Below, piece by piece: positions 27,151 to 35,025 of a stretch of DNA of 64,000 nucleotides (positions are counted from its first letter, which is position 1; every line of letters begins with the position of its first letter). The position numbers and the translations under genes were made by a program. The stretch covers positions 310,001-374,000 of the forward strand of contig NZ_JAPDDT010000007.1 in the NCBI RefSeq assembly GCF_025950235.1, read 5' to 3'. The stretch is from Luteolibacter arcticus. Its GTDB lineage: Bacteria > Verrucomicrobiota > Verrucomicrobiia > Verrucomicrobiales > Akkermansiaceae. Under the pieces are notes generated by a model that saw only the letters and a list, made by a program, of their open reading frames with translations, was not told where the DNA came from and did not search any database.

Positions 27151-28311
27151 TCACATGGGACTTATTTCCGAAGCGAGTGCGGCGACCGCATCAGGAGGAT
27201 GGGCTGCCGACACGGATATCCGCAGCCTTGCGGTGCCCCGTGGGACCGTTGGATAGCGGATCGCTGGAACGAGAAAGCCGCGGGTTTCCAAGCGGGCGGC
27301 GGCTTCGAGCGCTGCTTCGTTTCCGCCGAGGAGCACCGGGATCACGGGGGATGGATGTCCGGCCGAGAGGACGGCGATGTTTTCGCGGAGTTGCTTCCGG
27401 CGATGATCGCCATCGGATGAAGTGATACGCTCCAGAGATGTCATCGCTGCGTGGGCAAGAGCGGGTGGTGGAGCGGTCGAGTAAACGAAGGATCGTGCGC
27501 GGTTCACCAGCAGATCGCGCCATGCCGTGGTGGTGGCGAGGTAACCGCCGGCAAGGCCGGCGGCCTTGCTGAAGGTGCCCATTTGGAAATCCACGCGATC
27601 TTTAACGCCGAGCTCTGCCGCAAGGCCCATGCCGCGTGGACCGAGCACGCCGAACGCGTGCGCTTCATCGAGGAAGAGCAGCGCGCCGTGGCGATCCTTC
27701 AGCTCGATGAGTTCTGTTAGAGGGCAAAGGTCGCCATCCATCGAGAACACCGATTCGGTGATCACGATCACGCGGGCCGCCGGTTGTTTCGCGCGGATGT
27801 TCTCTAACAGGCGGGCCAGCTTTGTGGTGTCATTGTGCGGGAACACGCGGATGGTGGCACCGGAGAGGCGGGCTCCATCGATGAGCGAGGCGTGGCAAAG
27901 CTTGTCGAGCACCAGCACGTCATCCTTTCCCGCCAGTGCTGGCAGGCTACCGACTGCGGTGGCGAAGCCCGAGGAGAATACCAGCGCGGCTTGCGTGCCC
28001 TTTGCGGCTGCCAAGGCTTCCTCTAACAGGTGATGTGGAGGCAGGGTGCCACAGACCAATCGCGAGGCTGCGGAGCCTGCTCCATACTTTCTAACACCTT
28101 CGATGAATGCTTCCGCAAGCTCTGGATCGGTGGCGAGGCCGAGGTAGTCGTTGGAGGCGAAGTTCCACAGCTCCCGTCCATCGCGCATCACCCGTGGACC
28201 CGTCGGCGAGTCGAGAGGCTTCAGCGTGCGCAGCAGGCCCGCCTCGGACAGATCGGCCAACTCCTGCTGTGGATCCGGCGAGCCGAGGTCAGTGCCGGAG
28301 CGTCGTGTCAT
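27151..28311 (-). CDS. bioF: 8-amino-7-oxononanoate synthase-type PLP enzyme
   Basis: The 386-residue protein belongs to the alpha-oxoamine synthases; BioF condenses pimeloyl-ACP with alanine in biotin synthesis. Signatures are WNFASNDYLGLA, KYGAGSAASRLVCG, VFSMDGDLCPL, FLDEAHAFGVLG and the PLP-lysine loop MGTFSKAAGLAGGY. Other family members (Kbl, serine palmitoyltransferase) are possible, but the presence of bioD favours BioF. The gene starts at ATG 28311, overlapping the upstream unknown gene by 23 bp. It contains four copies of TCTAACA. Confidence 0.82.
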   Translation of the reverse strand: MTRRSGTDLGSPDPQQELADLSEAGLLRTLKPLDSPTGPRVMRDGRELWNFASNDYLGLATDPELAEAFIEGVRKYGAGSAASRLVCGTLPPHHLLEEALAAAKGTQAALVFSSGFATAVGSLPALAGKDDVLVLDKLCHASLIDGARLSGATIRVFPHNDTTKLARLLENIRAKQPAARVIVITESVFSMDGDLCPLTELIELKDRHGALLFLDEAHAFGVLGPRGMGLAAELGVKDRVDFQMGTFSKAAGLAGGYLATTTAWRDLLVNRARSFVYSTAPPPALAHAAMTSLERITSSDGDHRRKQLRENIAVLSAGHPSPVIPVLLGGNEAALEAAARLETRGFLVPAIRYPTVPRGTARLRISVSAAHPPDAVAALASEISPM

Positions 28312-28810
28312 GGCGGGAAAGGTAGGTGTCGATGGCCTCAAAGATACCCGGAGCGAAGGCGGTGCTTCCGCTCTGCCAGGGACGCCGGATCGTCACCGCG
28401 GCGGAGATCTCTCCATCGTCGTGCAAGACCGCATCAAGGAAGGTGCGGAAGCTCTCGTTGTGGGGATGAGTCGTGGAGAAGATCCCGATCCGGCCGACCA
28501 CCGCGTGAGCGCCGTTGTAGGTGATCGCCGATCCGGCCTTGGTTCCTTCCTTGCGCGCGAGTTTTTCCAATGAGTCGCGGAGACCATTCCGAAGTGCGGG
28601 AACTGACTCTCCATAGAATGCGGCCGCGGTCATGCCCGCGCGCAGGGTGAGCGAAGCGAGTCCCGGCCATTCCCGCTCGGTGATGTCGACATCGGTCTTG
28701 ACGTTCCAGCGGTCGCGGGTTTCGCCGATGGAGGGATACTCGCGCTTCGAGATGGCCGGCACCCAAGCCGGAAACCAGCGGAGCCGCCAAGGCATCTCGC
28801 GCGGGATCAT
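28289..28810 (-). CDS. Conserved-looking protein of unknown function between D,D-carboxypeptidase and bioF
   Basis: The 173-residue protein (from ATG 28810) has no signal peptide. It overlaps the carboxypeptidase stop by 4 bp and bioF by 23 bp, so the three genes are coupled. Recognisable patches are GLASLTLRAGMTAAAFYGES, AITYNGAHAVVGRIGIFST and DDGEISAAVTIRRPWQ. I cannot place it in a family. Codon use looks like its neighbours and the frame is intact. A role linked to biotin or the envelope is only suggested by position. Confidence 0.6.
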   Translation of the reverse strand: MIPREMPWRLRWFPAWVPAISKREYPSIGETRDRWNVKTDVDITEREWPGLASLTLRAGMTAAAFYGESVPALRNGLRDSLEKLARKEGTKAGSAITYNGAHAVVGRIGIFSTTHPHNESFRTFLDAVLHDDGEISAAVTIRRPWQSGSTAFAPGIFEAIDTYLSRHDTTLRH

Positions 28811-29697
28811 CCTTCCGCCGCCGGACGTTCGAGCGCCCAGCGCAGGAGCTTTTCGGAATCGTTCCACACGTTGGGGGTGTTGCTCTTGAGCACCACCACG
28901 ATGACCGAGCGGCCACCGAGCGTGCCGGAGGAAACCAGGCAGCGGCCGGCGGCATTGGTGGTTCCGGTTTTCAGGCCATCGCAGTAGGGCACGCGCTTGA
29001 GGAGCTTGTTGGTGTTTTCCAGCGTCTTCACGCGGCCGTCGCTGTGACGGAAGGTCGTGCTCTTCAGCGAGGTGAACGAGTGAATCGTCTGATTGCGCCA
29101 TGCGGATCGTGCGGCGATCGCAATGTCGCGGGCGGTGGAGAACTGACCCTCTTGCGGCAAGCCGTGCGGGTTCATGAAATGCGAATTCCGCATGCCGAGT
29201 TGGGCGGCCTTGCGGTTCATCATCATGGCAAAGCCGTCCTGGCTCCCGCCGATATCCCGGGCGAGCGCGCGTCCCACGTCATTGGCGCTTTTCACCATGA
29301 GCACTTTCAGCAGTTCGCGGCGGGAGTGTACCTCGCCGGGCTTCAAGTAGAGCTTGGTGGGCTCGCAACGGGTGTCATCGGCGGCAATGGTCACCGGCTT
29401 GTCGATGTTGCTGTCCACGGCCACGAGCGCGGTGACGAGTTTCTGGGTCGAGGCGACCGGTCGCCGCTGGTCGGCGTTCTTTGCGTAGAGGACGCGGCCG
29501 GACACCGGGTCGATCACGATCACGCTCTCTGCGGCCACCGGTGGAGGGGGCGTCGTAGGGATCGCAGTGGTCCGCACTGCCTCGGCTTTCAGCGGTCCCG
29601 CCTGCGACATGGATCGCGGAGGCGGGGAATCGCCGCCACAGGCGGGCAGCAGGAAAGAAAGGGCAAGAAGTCCGAAAAGGCGGGCTCGGCGAAACAT
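28807..29697 (-). CDS. D-alanyl-D-alanine carboxypeptidase (peptidase S11), lipoprotein
   Basis: This penicillin-binding-protein-like enzyme trims the terminal D-Ala from peptidoglycan stem peptides outside the inner membrane. Active-site motifs are VASTQKLVTALVA (SxxK), VKSANDVG (SxN) and DGLKTGTTN (KTG). The N-terminus from ATG 29697 is a lipoprotein signal (FGLLALSFLLPACGG). ATG 29709 is an alternative start. The 296-residue length lacks the long C-terminal domain of DacA/DacC. It is divergent from lexA and coupled to the next gene by a 4-bp overlap. Confidence 0.88.
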   Translation of the reverse strand: MFRRARLFGLLALSFLLPACGGDSPPPRSMSQAGPLKAEAVRTTAIPTTPPPPVAAESVIVIDPVSGRVLYAKNADQRRPVASTQKLVTALVAVDSNIDKPVTIAADDTRCEPTKLYLKPGEVHSRRELLKVLMVKSANDVGRALARDIGGSQDGFAMMMNRKAAQLGMRNSHFMNPHGLPQEGQFSTARDIAIAARSAWRNQTIHSFTSLKSTTFRHSDGRVKTLENTNKLLKRVPYCDGLKTGTTNAAGRCLVSSGTLGGRSVIVVVLKSNTPNVWNDSEKLLRWALERPAAEG

Positions 29698-29781
29698 CGG
29701 GCGGATCATTCCCCGGACGGACCTGCCTCTCAAGGCGGGAATCTCCGAATTTCCGCTTGCCGGGTGGTGTTCATCCTGTTT

Positions 29782-29795
29782 TGTTCTCAAGAACA
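29782..29795. promoter_or_regulatory. LexA operator (SOS box)
   Basis: TGTTC-TCAA-GAACA is a perfect inverted repeat of the TGTTC-N4-GAACA form reported for verrucomicrobial LexA. It sits 17 nt upstream of the lexA start, so lexA is probably autoregulated. It also lies 85 nt upstream of the divergent carboxypeptidase gene. Confidence 0.85.
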
Positions 29796-29811
29796 CTGTT
29801 CAAAAAAAGCG

Positions 29812-30426
29812 ATGAGCGAACCGATGACCCAGCGCCAAGGGGAGATCCTCGAGTATCTCAAATCCGCCCAGCGGAAGACCGGCGTGATGCCGTCCACCCG
29901 TGAGATCCAACACTATTTTAAATTCGCCAGCCAGACGGCGGCGATGAGCCACTTGAGGGCTCTCGAAAGAAAAGGGGTTATCCAGCGTCTTCCGGGCAAG
30001 GCCCGCGCGGTGGTTTTCCCGGAGGAACTCGACCGTGAGGAAATCGTCGATATCCCGGTCTATGGCCAGATTGCGGCCGGCATGGCCGGGGAGGTGGAGC
30101 AGGAGAAAGAGGGGTGTATTTCGATCGACATCGCTACTCTCGGAATTCCCCGGAGCTCCCGGACCTTCGCGCTGAAGGTCAGGGGTGATTCGATGATCGA
30201 TGCCCACATCTGCCATGGCGACACCGTGATCCTGGAATTCCGCGAACCGCGGGACCGCGACATCGTGGCGGCGTTGATCGATGGGGAGACGACGCTCAAG
30301 CGCTTTGTCGTCAACAAGGGCAAGCCCTACCTTCACGCCGAGAACGATGAGTTCCCCGACCTTATTCCGGCACGCGAACTGATTATCCAAGGCGTTCTCG
30401 TTGCCCTTCTGCGAAAGGCTGCGTAG
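29812..30426 (+). CDS. lexA: LexA repressor of the SOS response
   Basis: The 204-residue protein has an N-terminal winged helix (TQRQGEILEYLKSAQRKTG, STREIQHYF) and a C-terminal S24 peptidase domain. The self-cleavage site AAG lies in YGQIAAGMAGE. The catalytic Ser is in VRGDSMIDAHI and the catalytic Lys in TTLKRFVV. ATG 29812 is chosen because it follows the SOS box and gives a normal LexA length. The gene stands alone before a long repeat-containing gap. Confidence 0.93.
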   Translation: MSEPMTQRQGEILEYLKSAQRKTGVMPSTREIQHYFKFASQTAAMSHLRALERKGVIQRLPGKARAVVFPEELDREEIVDIPVYGQIAAGMAGEVEQEKEGCISIDIATLGIPRSSRTFALKVRGDSMIDAHICHGDTVILEFREPRDRDIVAALIDGETTLKRFVVNKGKPYLHAENDEFPDLIPARELIIQGVLVALLRKAA

Positions 30427-31250
30427 GATTTCATCTTCTCCCCAGATCGAGCTGGCTCCGGCGAGATACCCTCCCCTCGCCGGAGCCATCGGCTTGGTCT
30501 CGCGGTCGGTTTGGTCGGGGGAAGCGAGATATTGACAGGGCGGAGCGAGCTTTGCGGAGGGAGGCTTCCAAGGAGAAGCCAAGAGGGAGAGGAGCGGAGG
30601 GGGCTCGACGGTTTTCCCGGACCGACGTGCGGGAGATTTGGGATAGAGCCGCCGCACCCCGCATGAGGTCTCCCGTTGGGAGACGATTTTTGACCGCATG
30701 CCCTGGCACTTCGTGCCAGGCTATTATGAGCCGTCCCGTCGGGACGAAGAACGGACCGTCCTGTTGGGACGAAGAACGGACCGTCCTGTTGGGACGAAGA
30801 ACGGACCGTCCCGTTACGACGAAAGGCAGCTATTCGGGTGGCTTTCCATTTCGTCGGTTTCGCTTGTTTTGTGGTTCTCCACCTACGCCTTGGTGGTGAC
30901 GACGGATGCACCCGGGTGCTTCCCCGCAGCAGGGCTGCTGGCTTTGGGCGGCAGGAGGGCTGCGCGCAGTCCGGGGTTGAGACCACTGGTTTCGGCAGTG
31001 CGCGTTTCCGACGGCTGGGGCGGAGGTGAAGGGGAGGCGGAGCCGTGAGGTGCTTCTGCGGGCCAGAGGTTGTCCGGATAAAGGAGGTGGCCCGGACCAC
31101 TTCCGCTGCGCTCCAGTTCCGCGGTCCCAGCGGAAAGCCATTCCGCCGGGTCACTGGCAACACGGGTGGTAGGCCCGGTCTTGGTTCGCGATGGGCTTTT
31201 TCCTAACCCAACCCTTCCGTTCAGCTCAGCTCAGCTCAGCTCAGCTCAGC
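30427..31250. other. Repeat-rich gap between lexA and the ROK kinase gene
   Basis: This 824-nt stretch contains the third copy of the three-hairpin repeat with its 25-nt tandem extension (30660-30822) and a pentanucleotide microsatellite at its right edge (31221-31253). Open frames through the middle have no protein-like features. No gene was recognised. Confidence 0.7.
30660..30822 (+). repeat. Three-hairpin dispersed repeat, copy 3, with tandem expansion
   Basis: It begins CGCATGAGG, then hairpin 1 (TCTCCCGTTGGGAGA), hairpin 2 (CCTGGCACTTCGTGCCAGG), CTATTATGAG and hairpin 3 (CGTCCCGTCGGGACG). Hairpin 3 with its AAGAACGGA tail is repeated as a 25-nt unit starting at 30731, 30756, 30781 and 30806, the last one degenerate. 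Confidence 0.9.
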
Positions 31251-31253
31251 TCA
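31221..31253. repeat. Pentanucleotide microsatellite (TCAGC)6
   Basis: Six perfect TCAGC units plus TCA end exactly at the stop codon of the ROK kinase gene (read on the minus strand). Length change would not alter the kinase but would shift any frame reading into the gene from the right. Confidence 0.95.
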
Positions 31254-32204
31254 CGGTTGCAGCACCACACCGGATTCTTCCAAGGCGAGGGCGGCGGCGC
31301 CGACCATGCCGGCTTCGTTGCCGAAGCGGGCGGGAAGGATCATGAGGTGCTCCTTGAAGGGGGCGGAAAGCTGGGCGTAGAGGTGCGCGGTGAGGGGATT
31401 GAACAGGATGTCCCCGGCCTTGGCCACGCCGCCGCCGATGATGACGGCTTGCGGATTGAGGAGCCAGCAGCAGTTCATGATCGCGCTGGCGAGCTTGGCG
31501 GCGATGCCGTCCCAGATCGCGAGGGCGGTTTCGTCGCCGTTGAGGGCGGCCTTTGCCAAGGCGGCAGGGCTGCAATCGGGAAGGTGGCGCTCGACGCCGG
31601 ATTCGAGGTAAGTCTGGCGGGCATCGGCGGCGATCTCGTTGTTGCCGACGTAGTCTTCCAGCGCGCCGAGATTGCCGTAGGCACCGCGGCGGCCTTGCCA
31701 ATCGATCGACATCTGGCCGATCTCGCCGGCTCCGAATTGGGCGCCGCGGACCATCTTGCCATTGGCCACCACGCCGCCGCCGACGCCGGTTCCGAGCGTC
31801 AGAGCAATCAGGTGGTTGAGACCGCGACCGGCACCGCGCTTCCACTCGGCGTAGGCCATGCAGTTGGCGTCGTTTTCCACCACGACCGGCAGGTTGGTCG
31901 CTTCGGAAAGCTTCTTCTTCAGCGGAATGGCCGTCCAGCCGGGCACATTGGTCAGGTTGTGGACGATGCCTTTTTCGAAATGGACGAATCCGGGGACGCC
32001 GACGCCGATGGCCTCGACCCGCGGGTGGCGGTCGCGAAGGTCGCCGATCACCCGGAGCATCGCCTCAATGAGCGCGTCCGGCCCGTCAAAGTCCGGCGTG
32101 GAGATTGCCGGAGCTTGGTCGATGATATTGGAGCGGTAGAGAACGCCGAATTTGACGGAGGTTCCGCCGAAATCGACACCAATCGAGAGAGGGGTTTCAG
32201 CCAT
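31251..32204 (-). CDS. ROK-family sugar kinase (glucokinase-like)
   Basis: The 317-residue protein has the phosphate-binding DFGGTSVKFGVL at the N-terminus, VENDANCMAYAEW with the catalytic Asp, and LTLGTGVGGGVV. ROK kinases phosphorylate glucose or related sugars with ATP. The usual zinc motif CxCGxxGCxE is replaced by WQGRRGAYGNLGALED, so the Cys ligands are absent, as in some glucokinase-like members. The start is ATG 32204. No sugar operon is adjacent. It ends at the TCAGC microsatellite. Confidence 0.85.
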   Translation of the reverse strand: MAETPLSIGVDFGGTSVKFGVLYRSNIIDQAPAISTPDFDGPDALIEAMLRVIGDLRDRHPRVEAIGVGVPGFVHFEKGIVHNLTNVPGWTAIPLKKKLSEATNLPVVVENDANCMAYAEWKRGAGRGLNHLIALTLGTGVGGGVVANGKMVRGAQFGAGEIGQMSIDWQGRRGAYGNLGALEDYVGNNEIAADARQTYLESGVERHLPDCSPAALAKAALNGDETALAIWDGIAAKLASAIMNCCWLLNPQAVIIGGGVAKAGDILFNPLTAHLYAQLSAPFKEHLMILPARFGNEAGMVGAAALALEESGVVLQP

Positions 32205-32253
32205 GGTGCGGTGACTACCTTGTATCCACTCAGAGCGGTCTTGGCACGTACTT

Positions 32254-32991
32254 TTAATGGAGATTCCTGACAGCGGCCAGCCGGATGCCTTCGAGCGTGA
32301 GGTCGGGATCGACGTATTGGATTTCCGGCAAGCCTTTGGCAATCAGGCCCGCATCCCCGCCGGTGGCGACGATGATGGGATCGCCTTCAATTTCTGCGCG
32401 CAGCCGTAAAAGAATTTCGCGAACGAGACCGCGGTAGCCGTAAACGGCTCCGGCTTGCATGGCCTCGATGGTGGACTTGCCGATGGCGGCGCGTGGCTCG
32501 TCGATTTCGATCTTCGGCAGCAGGGCGGTGCGCTTGCCCAGATAGTCCTGCATGGCTCCGAGACCGGGGGCGATGACGCCGCCGCAGTAGGCCGGGCCGG
32601 CGGCAACCACGTCGAAGGTCACCGCGGTGCCGAAGTCGATGACAATGGCGGGAGTGCCATGGGTGGCCGCGACGCCGATGGCATTGGCGAGGCGGTCGGC
32701 GCCAATCTGGGCCGGGTGGGGGTAGTCGATGGTGAGGCCGGTGTCGCTCTGGTAGCTGAGCGGATGGACAGGACCGCGGGAGGCGAGGAAATCGCGGAGG
32801 ATGCGGGCCTTCTCCGGGACGACCGAGCAGAGCAGGGAGCCAGTGAACTCAAATCCGGCCAAGGCGGTGGCGAGGCTTTCGGGGGAAATGTCCGGCGTGG
32901 GCAGCCAGGCGCGGCTTGCGGAAATGCCGGTGGCGTCCGCGATCGCGAATTTGGTGCGGGTGTTGGAGTTGTCGACGAGGAGCCAAGGCAT
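32254..32991 (-). CDS. coaX: Type III pantothenate kinase
   Basis: CoaX catalyses the first step of coenzyme A synthesis and is insensitive to CoA feedback. The 245-residue protein has the family motifs LLVDNSNTRTKFA at the N-terminus, GADRLANAIG, IDFGTAVTFDVV and APGLGAMQDYL. The start at ATG 32991 gives the usual short N-terminus. It is followed by the ROK kinase gene 49 nt downstream on the same strand and preceded by a small exported protein gene. Confidence 0.92.
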   Translation of the reverse strand: MPWLLVDNSNTRTKFAIADATGISASRAWLPTPDISPESLATALAGFEFTGSLLCSVVPEKARILRDFLASRGPVHPLSYQSDTGLTIDYPHPAQIGADRLANAIGVAATHGTPAIVIDFGTAVTFDVVAAGPAYCGGVIAPGLGAMQDYLGKRTALLPKIEIDEPRAAIGKSTIEAMQAGAVYGYRGLVREILLRLRAEIEGDPIIVATGGDAGLIAKGLPEIQYVDPDLTLEGIRLAAVRNLH

Positions 32992-32996
32992 CGGGC

Positions 32997-33437
32997 TTAC
33001 CAGTTCGCGGTGTTGAAATAGCGGATCGAATCCGTGACGGGCGGCGGTCCGGACTCCTTGCGGATGGTGAGGGTGCCGTCGTTGAGCTTGAGGCGAAGCG
33101 GGCCTGCGAGGTCCTTTTCCTCCAGCCAGAATTTCAGGCCGATGCCGGCGTTCGGGTGGTCTTGGTCGCCCTCGAGGTCGGTTTCCGCGGGCTCGACCTC
33201 GCGACCGTCGGCGAGGATCAAGGCGACCGGCTTCATGAGGTCGTGGGATTGGGAGCCCGCCTGCTTGAGGTAAACGCCCAGCCAGCAGAAGGAGTGGTCT
33301 CGCTCCACCCAGGCATGGGCGACGCGGTAGCGGGCCCCGGCGTCGCGTCCCCATTCGTAGGGGCGAAGCCAGGTCCAGCCGGCAAAGACCAGGGAAATGG
33401 CGAGGCAGACGGCCAGGAGCTTGGTGCGGCGGTTCAA
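32997..33437 (-). CDS. Small membrane-anchored protein of unknown function
   Basis: The 146-residue protein begins with an uncleaved-looking signal helix (LLAVCLAISLVFAGWTWL). A soluble beta-rich domain with Trp and acidic residues follows (EPAETDLEGDQDHPNAGIGL). It lies 5 nt upstream of coaX on the same strand, so the two are probably cotranscribed. I do not recognise the family. Confidence 0.6.
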   Translation of the reverse strand: MNRRTKLLAVCLAISLVFAGWTWLRPYEWGRDAGARYRVAHAWVERDHSFCWLGVYLKQAGSQSHDLMKPVALILADGREVEPAETDLEGDQDHPNAGIGLKFWLEEKDLAGPLRLKLNDGTLTIRKESGPPPVTDSIRYFNTANW

Positions 33438-33475
33438 CGGGCGTGGTTGATAGAGGCTGGCGTGAAACCCGCAAA

Positions 33476-33509
33476 CGCAAAACGGGCGGACCTTCGCAGG
33501 TCCGCCCGT
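33476..33509 (-). terminator. Rho-independent terminator of amtB
   Basis: The stem ACGGGCGGACCT / AGGTCCGCCCGT with loop TCGC is followed on the minus strand by TTTTGCGTTTG. It starts 26 nt after the amtB stop. Confidence 0.85.
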
Positions 33510-33534
33510 GGGGTGACAGGGTTGTCAGAGGCGA

Positions 33535-35025
33535 TCAGTGCTCGTAGCCGCCTTCGCCGTGTTCGGCGAGGTCGAGGCCGGAGGTTTCAACTTCCGGATC
33601 AGGGCGGAAACCGAGCACCGCCTTGACGATGAAGGCGATGACCGCGGTGGCGACCACGCTCCAGACGATGGTCAGGCCGACTGCCTTGAATTGCTCCATG
33701 AGCAGGCCGTCCTTGAGGGGGCCGACCACGGAGTTGGCCTTCTCATCGGCGAAGACGCCGGTGAGGATGGCTCCGAGGGTGCCGCCCACGCCGTGCACGC
33801 CGAAGGTATCGAGCGCATCGTCATAACCGAGCATCTTCTTGAGGTAAGCGACGGCGAAGAAGGGAACGACACCGGCGATCACGCCCATGATGACGGACGA
33901 GGTGGCGGTGACGAAGCCAGCGGCTGGCGTGATGACCACGAGGCCGGCAACGATGCCCGAGCAGAAGCCGAGGACGCTGGGCTTGCCCTTGAGGAGCCAT
34001 TCGGCGGCTGCCCATGCGAGACCGGCGGTGCCAGCGCAGAGGGTGGTGGTGACGAAGGCGTTGGTGGCGACGGCGTCGGCACCGAGGGCGGAGCCGGCGT
34101 TGAATCCATACCAGCCGACCCAGAGCATGCCGGTGCCGACCATGCAGAGCACCATGCTGTGCGGAGCCATCGGCTCCTTGCCGTAATTGATGCGCTTGCC
34201 GAGGATCAGGCAGAGCACCAGGGCGCTCCAACCGGAGGTCATGTGAACCACGGTGCCGCCGGCGAAGTCGATGGCCTTGATGGTGGCATTTGGATTCAAC
34301 GGACCGCACATGAAGCCGACCGTGGACCACACCATGTGGGCGAAGGGGAAGTAGACGGCGAACATCCAGAGGAGGATGAAAGCCATGATGGAGATGAACT
34401 TCATGCGCTCCGCGATGGCACCGACGATCAGGGCCGGGGTGATGATCGCGAAGGTGAGCTGGAACATGGCCCACATGCCATCCGAGATCCAGTAGTAGCC
34501 GGCACCGACAGCACCCGGCTCAACGCCCTTGAACATGGCATTGCTCATGTCGCCGATGAAGGCGCTCTTGGCATCCACTCCGAAGGAGAGCGAGTAGCCG
34601 CAGAGCCACCAAAGCGGGGTGATCATGCAGGCGCAACCGAGGCACTGGGCGAGCACGGAGAGCACGTTCTTCTTGCGAACCAGACCGCCGTAGAAAAGAG
34701 CCAGGCCCGGCAGCGTCATGAACAGCACAAGGGCGGTGCTGACCATCTGCCAGGCATTGTGACCAGGGCCGGGGCCGGCGACGAGGGAGGTCGCACCGCT
34801 GGTCTTTTCCGGTCGCGCCACATTGTTCATGTAGGCTTCGATATCGGCCAAGCGCTCTTCAACCGTCGGCGTGGGTGCTGCGGCTTCGGCTGCGGGAGCG
34901 GCCGGCTCGGCTGCCGGGGGCGGGGTTGCTTCTTGCGCGTGGGCCACGGGGGCCAACGGCAAGACCATCATTGCAAGGGCAGCCAGTGCACAGGCACCGC
35001 TTACCATTCGTGTTTTCAGGCTCAT
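33535..35025 (-). CDS. amtB: Ammonium transporter with signal peptide and long N-terminal linker
   Basis: This Amt/MEP/Rh channel takes up ammonium across the inner membrane. The 496-residue protein starts with a cleavable signal peptide (PLAPVAHA), then a Pro/Ala/Glu-rich linker (PAAEPAAPAAEAAAP). The eleven-helix core includes TALVLFMTLPGLALFYGGLV and DFAGGTVVHMTSGWSALVL. The C-terminal tail ends LDLAEHGEGGYEH. No glnK/glnB lies next to it, which is uncommon for amtB. It is divergent from the outer-membrane protein gene and lies upstream of the guanidine/urea cluster, whose end product is ammonia. Confidence 0.93.
   Translation of the reverse strand: MSLKTRMVSGACALAALAMMVLPLAPVAHAQEATPPPAAEPAAPAAEAAAPTPTVEERLADIEAYMNNVARPEKTSGATSLVAGPGPGHNAWQMVSTALVLFMTLPGLALFYGGLVRKKNVLSVLAQCLGCACMITPLWWLCGYSLSFGVDAKSAFIGDMSNAMFKGVEPGAVGAGYYWISDGMWAMFQLTFAIITPALIVGAIAERMKFISIMAFILLWMFAVYFPFAHMVWSTVGFMCGPLNPNATIKAIDFAGGTVVHMTSGWSALVLCLILGKRINYGKEPMAPHSMVLCMVGTGMLWVGWYGFNAGSALGADAVATNAFVTTTLCAGTAGLAWAAAEWLLKGKPSVLGFCSGIVAGLVVITPAAGFVTATSSVIMGVIAGVVPFFAVAYLKKMLGYDDALDTFGVHGVGGTLGAILTGVFADEKANSVVGPLKDGLLMEQFKAVGLTIVWSVVATAVIAFIVKAVLGFRPDPEVETSGLDLAEHGEGGYEH

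Noticed and set aside
30731-30822. CRISPR array from the regular 25-nt units
   Set aside because: The units are directly contiguous with no unique spacers, and no cas genes are present. They are a tandem hairpin repeat.
30333-31163. 276-codon minus-strand frame between lexA and the ROK gene
   Set aside because: It overlaps the lexA end and the tandem hairpin repeat and reads as Arg/Pro/Ser-rich shadow sequence.
31221-31253. Phase-variable contingency locus for the ROK kinase
   Set aside because: The repeat begins at the stop codon, so slippage would not change the kinase reading frame. It is reported only as a microsatellite.
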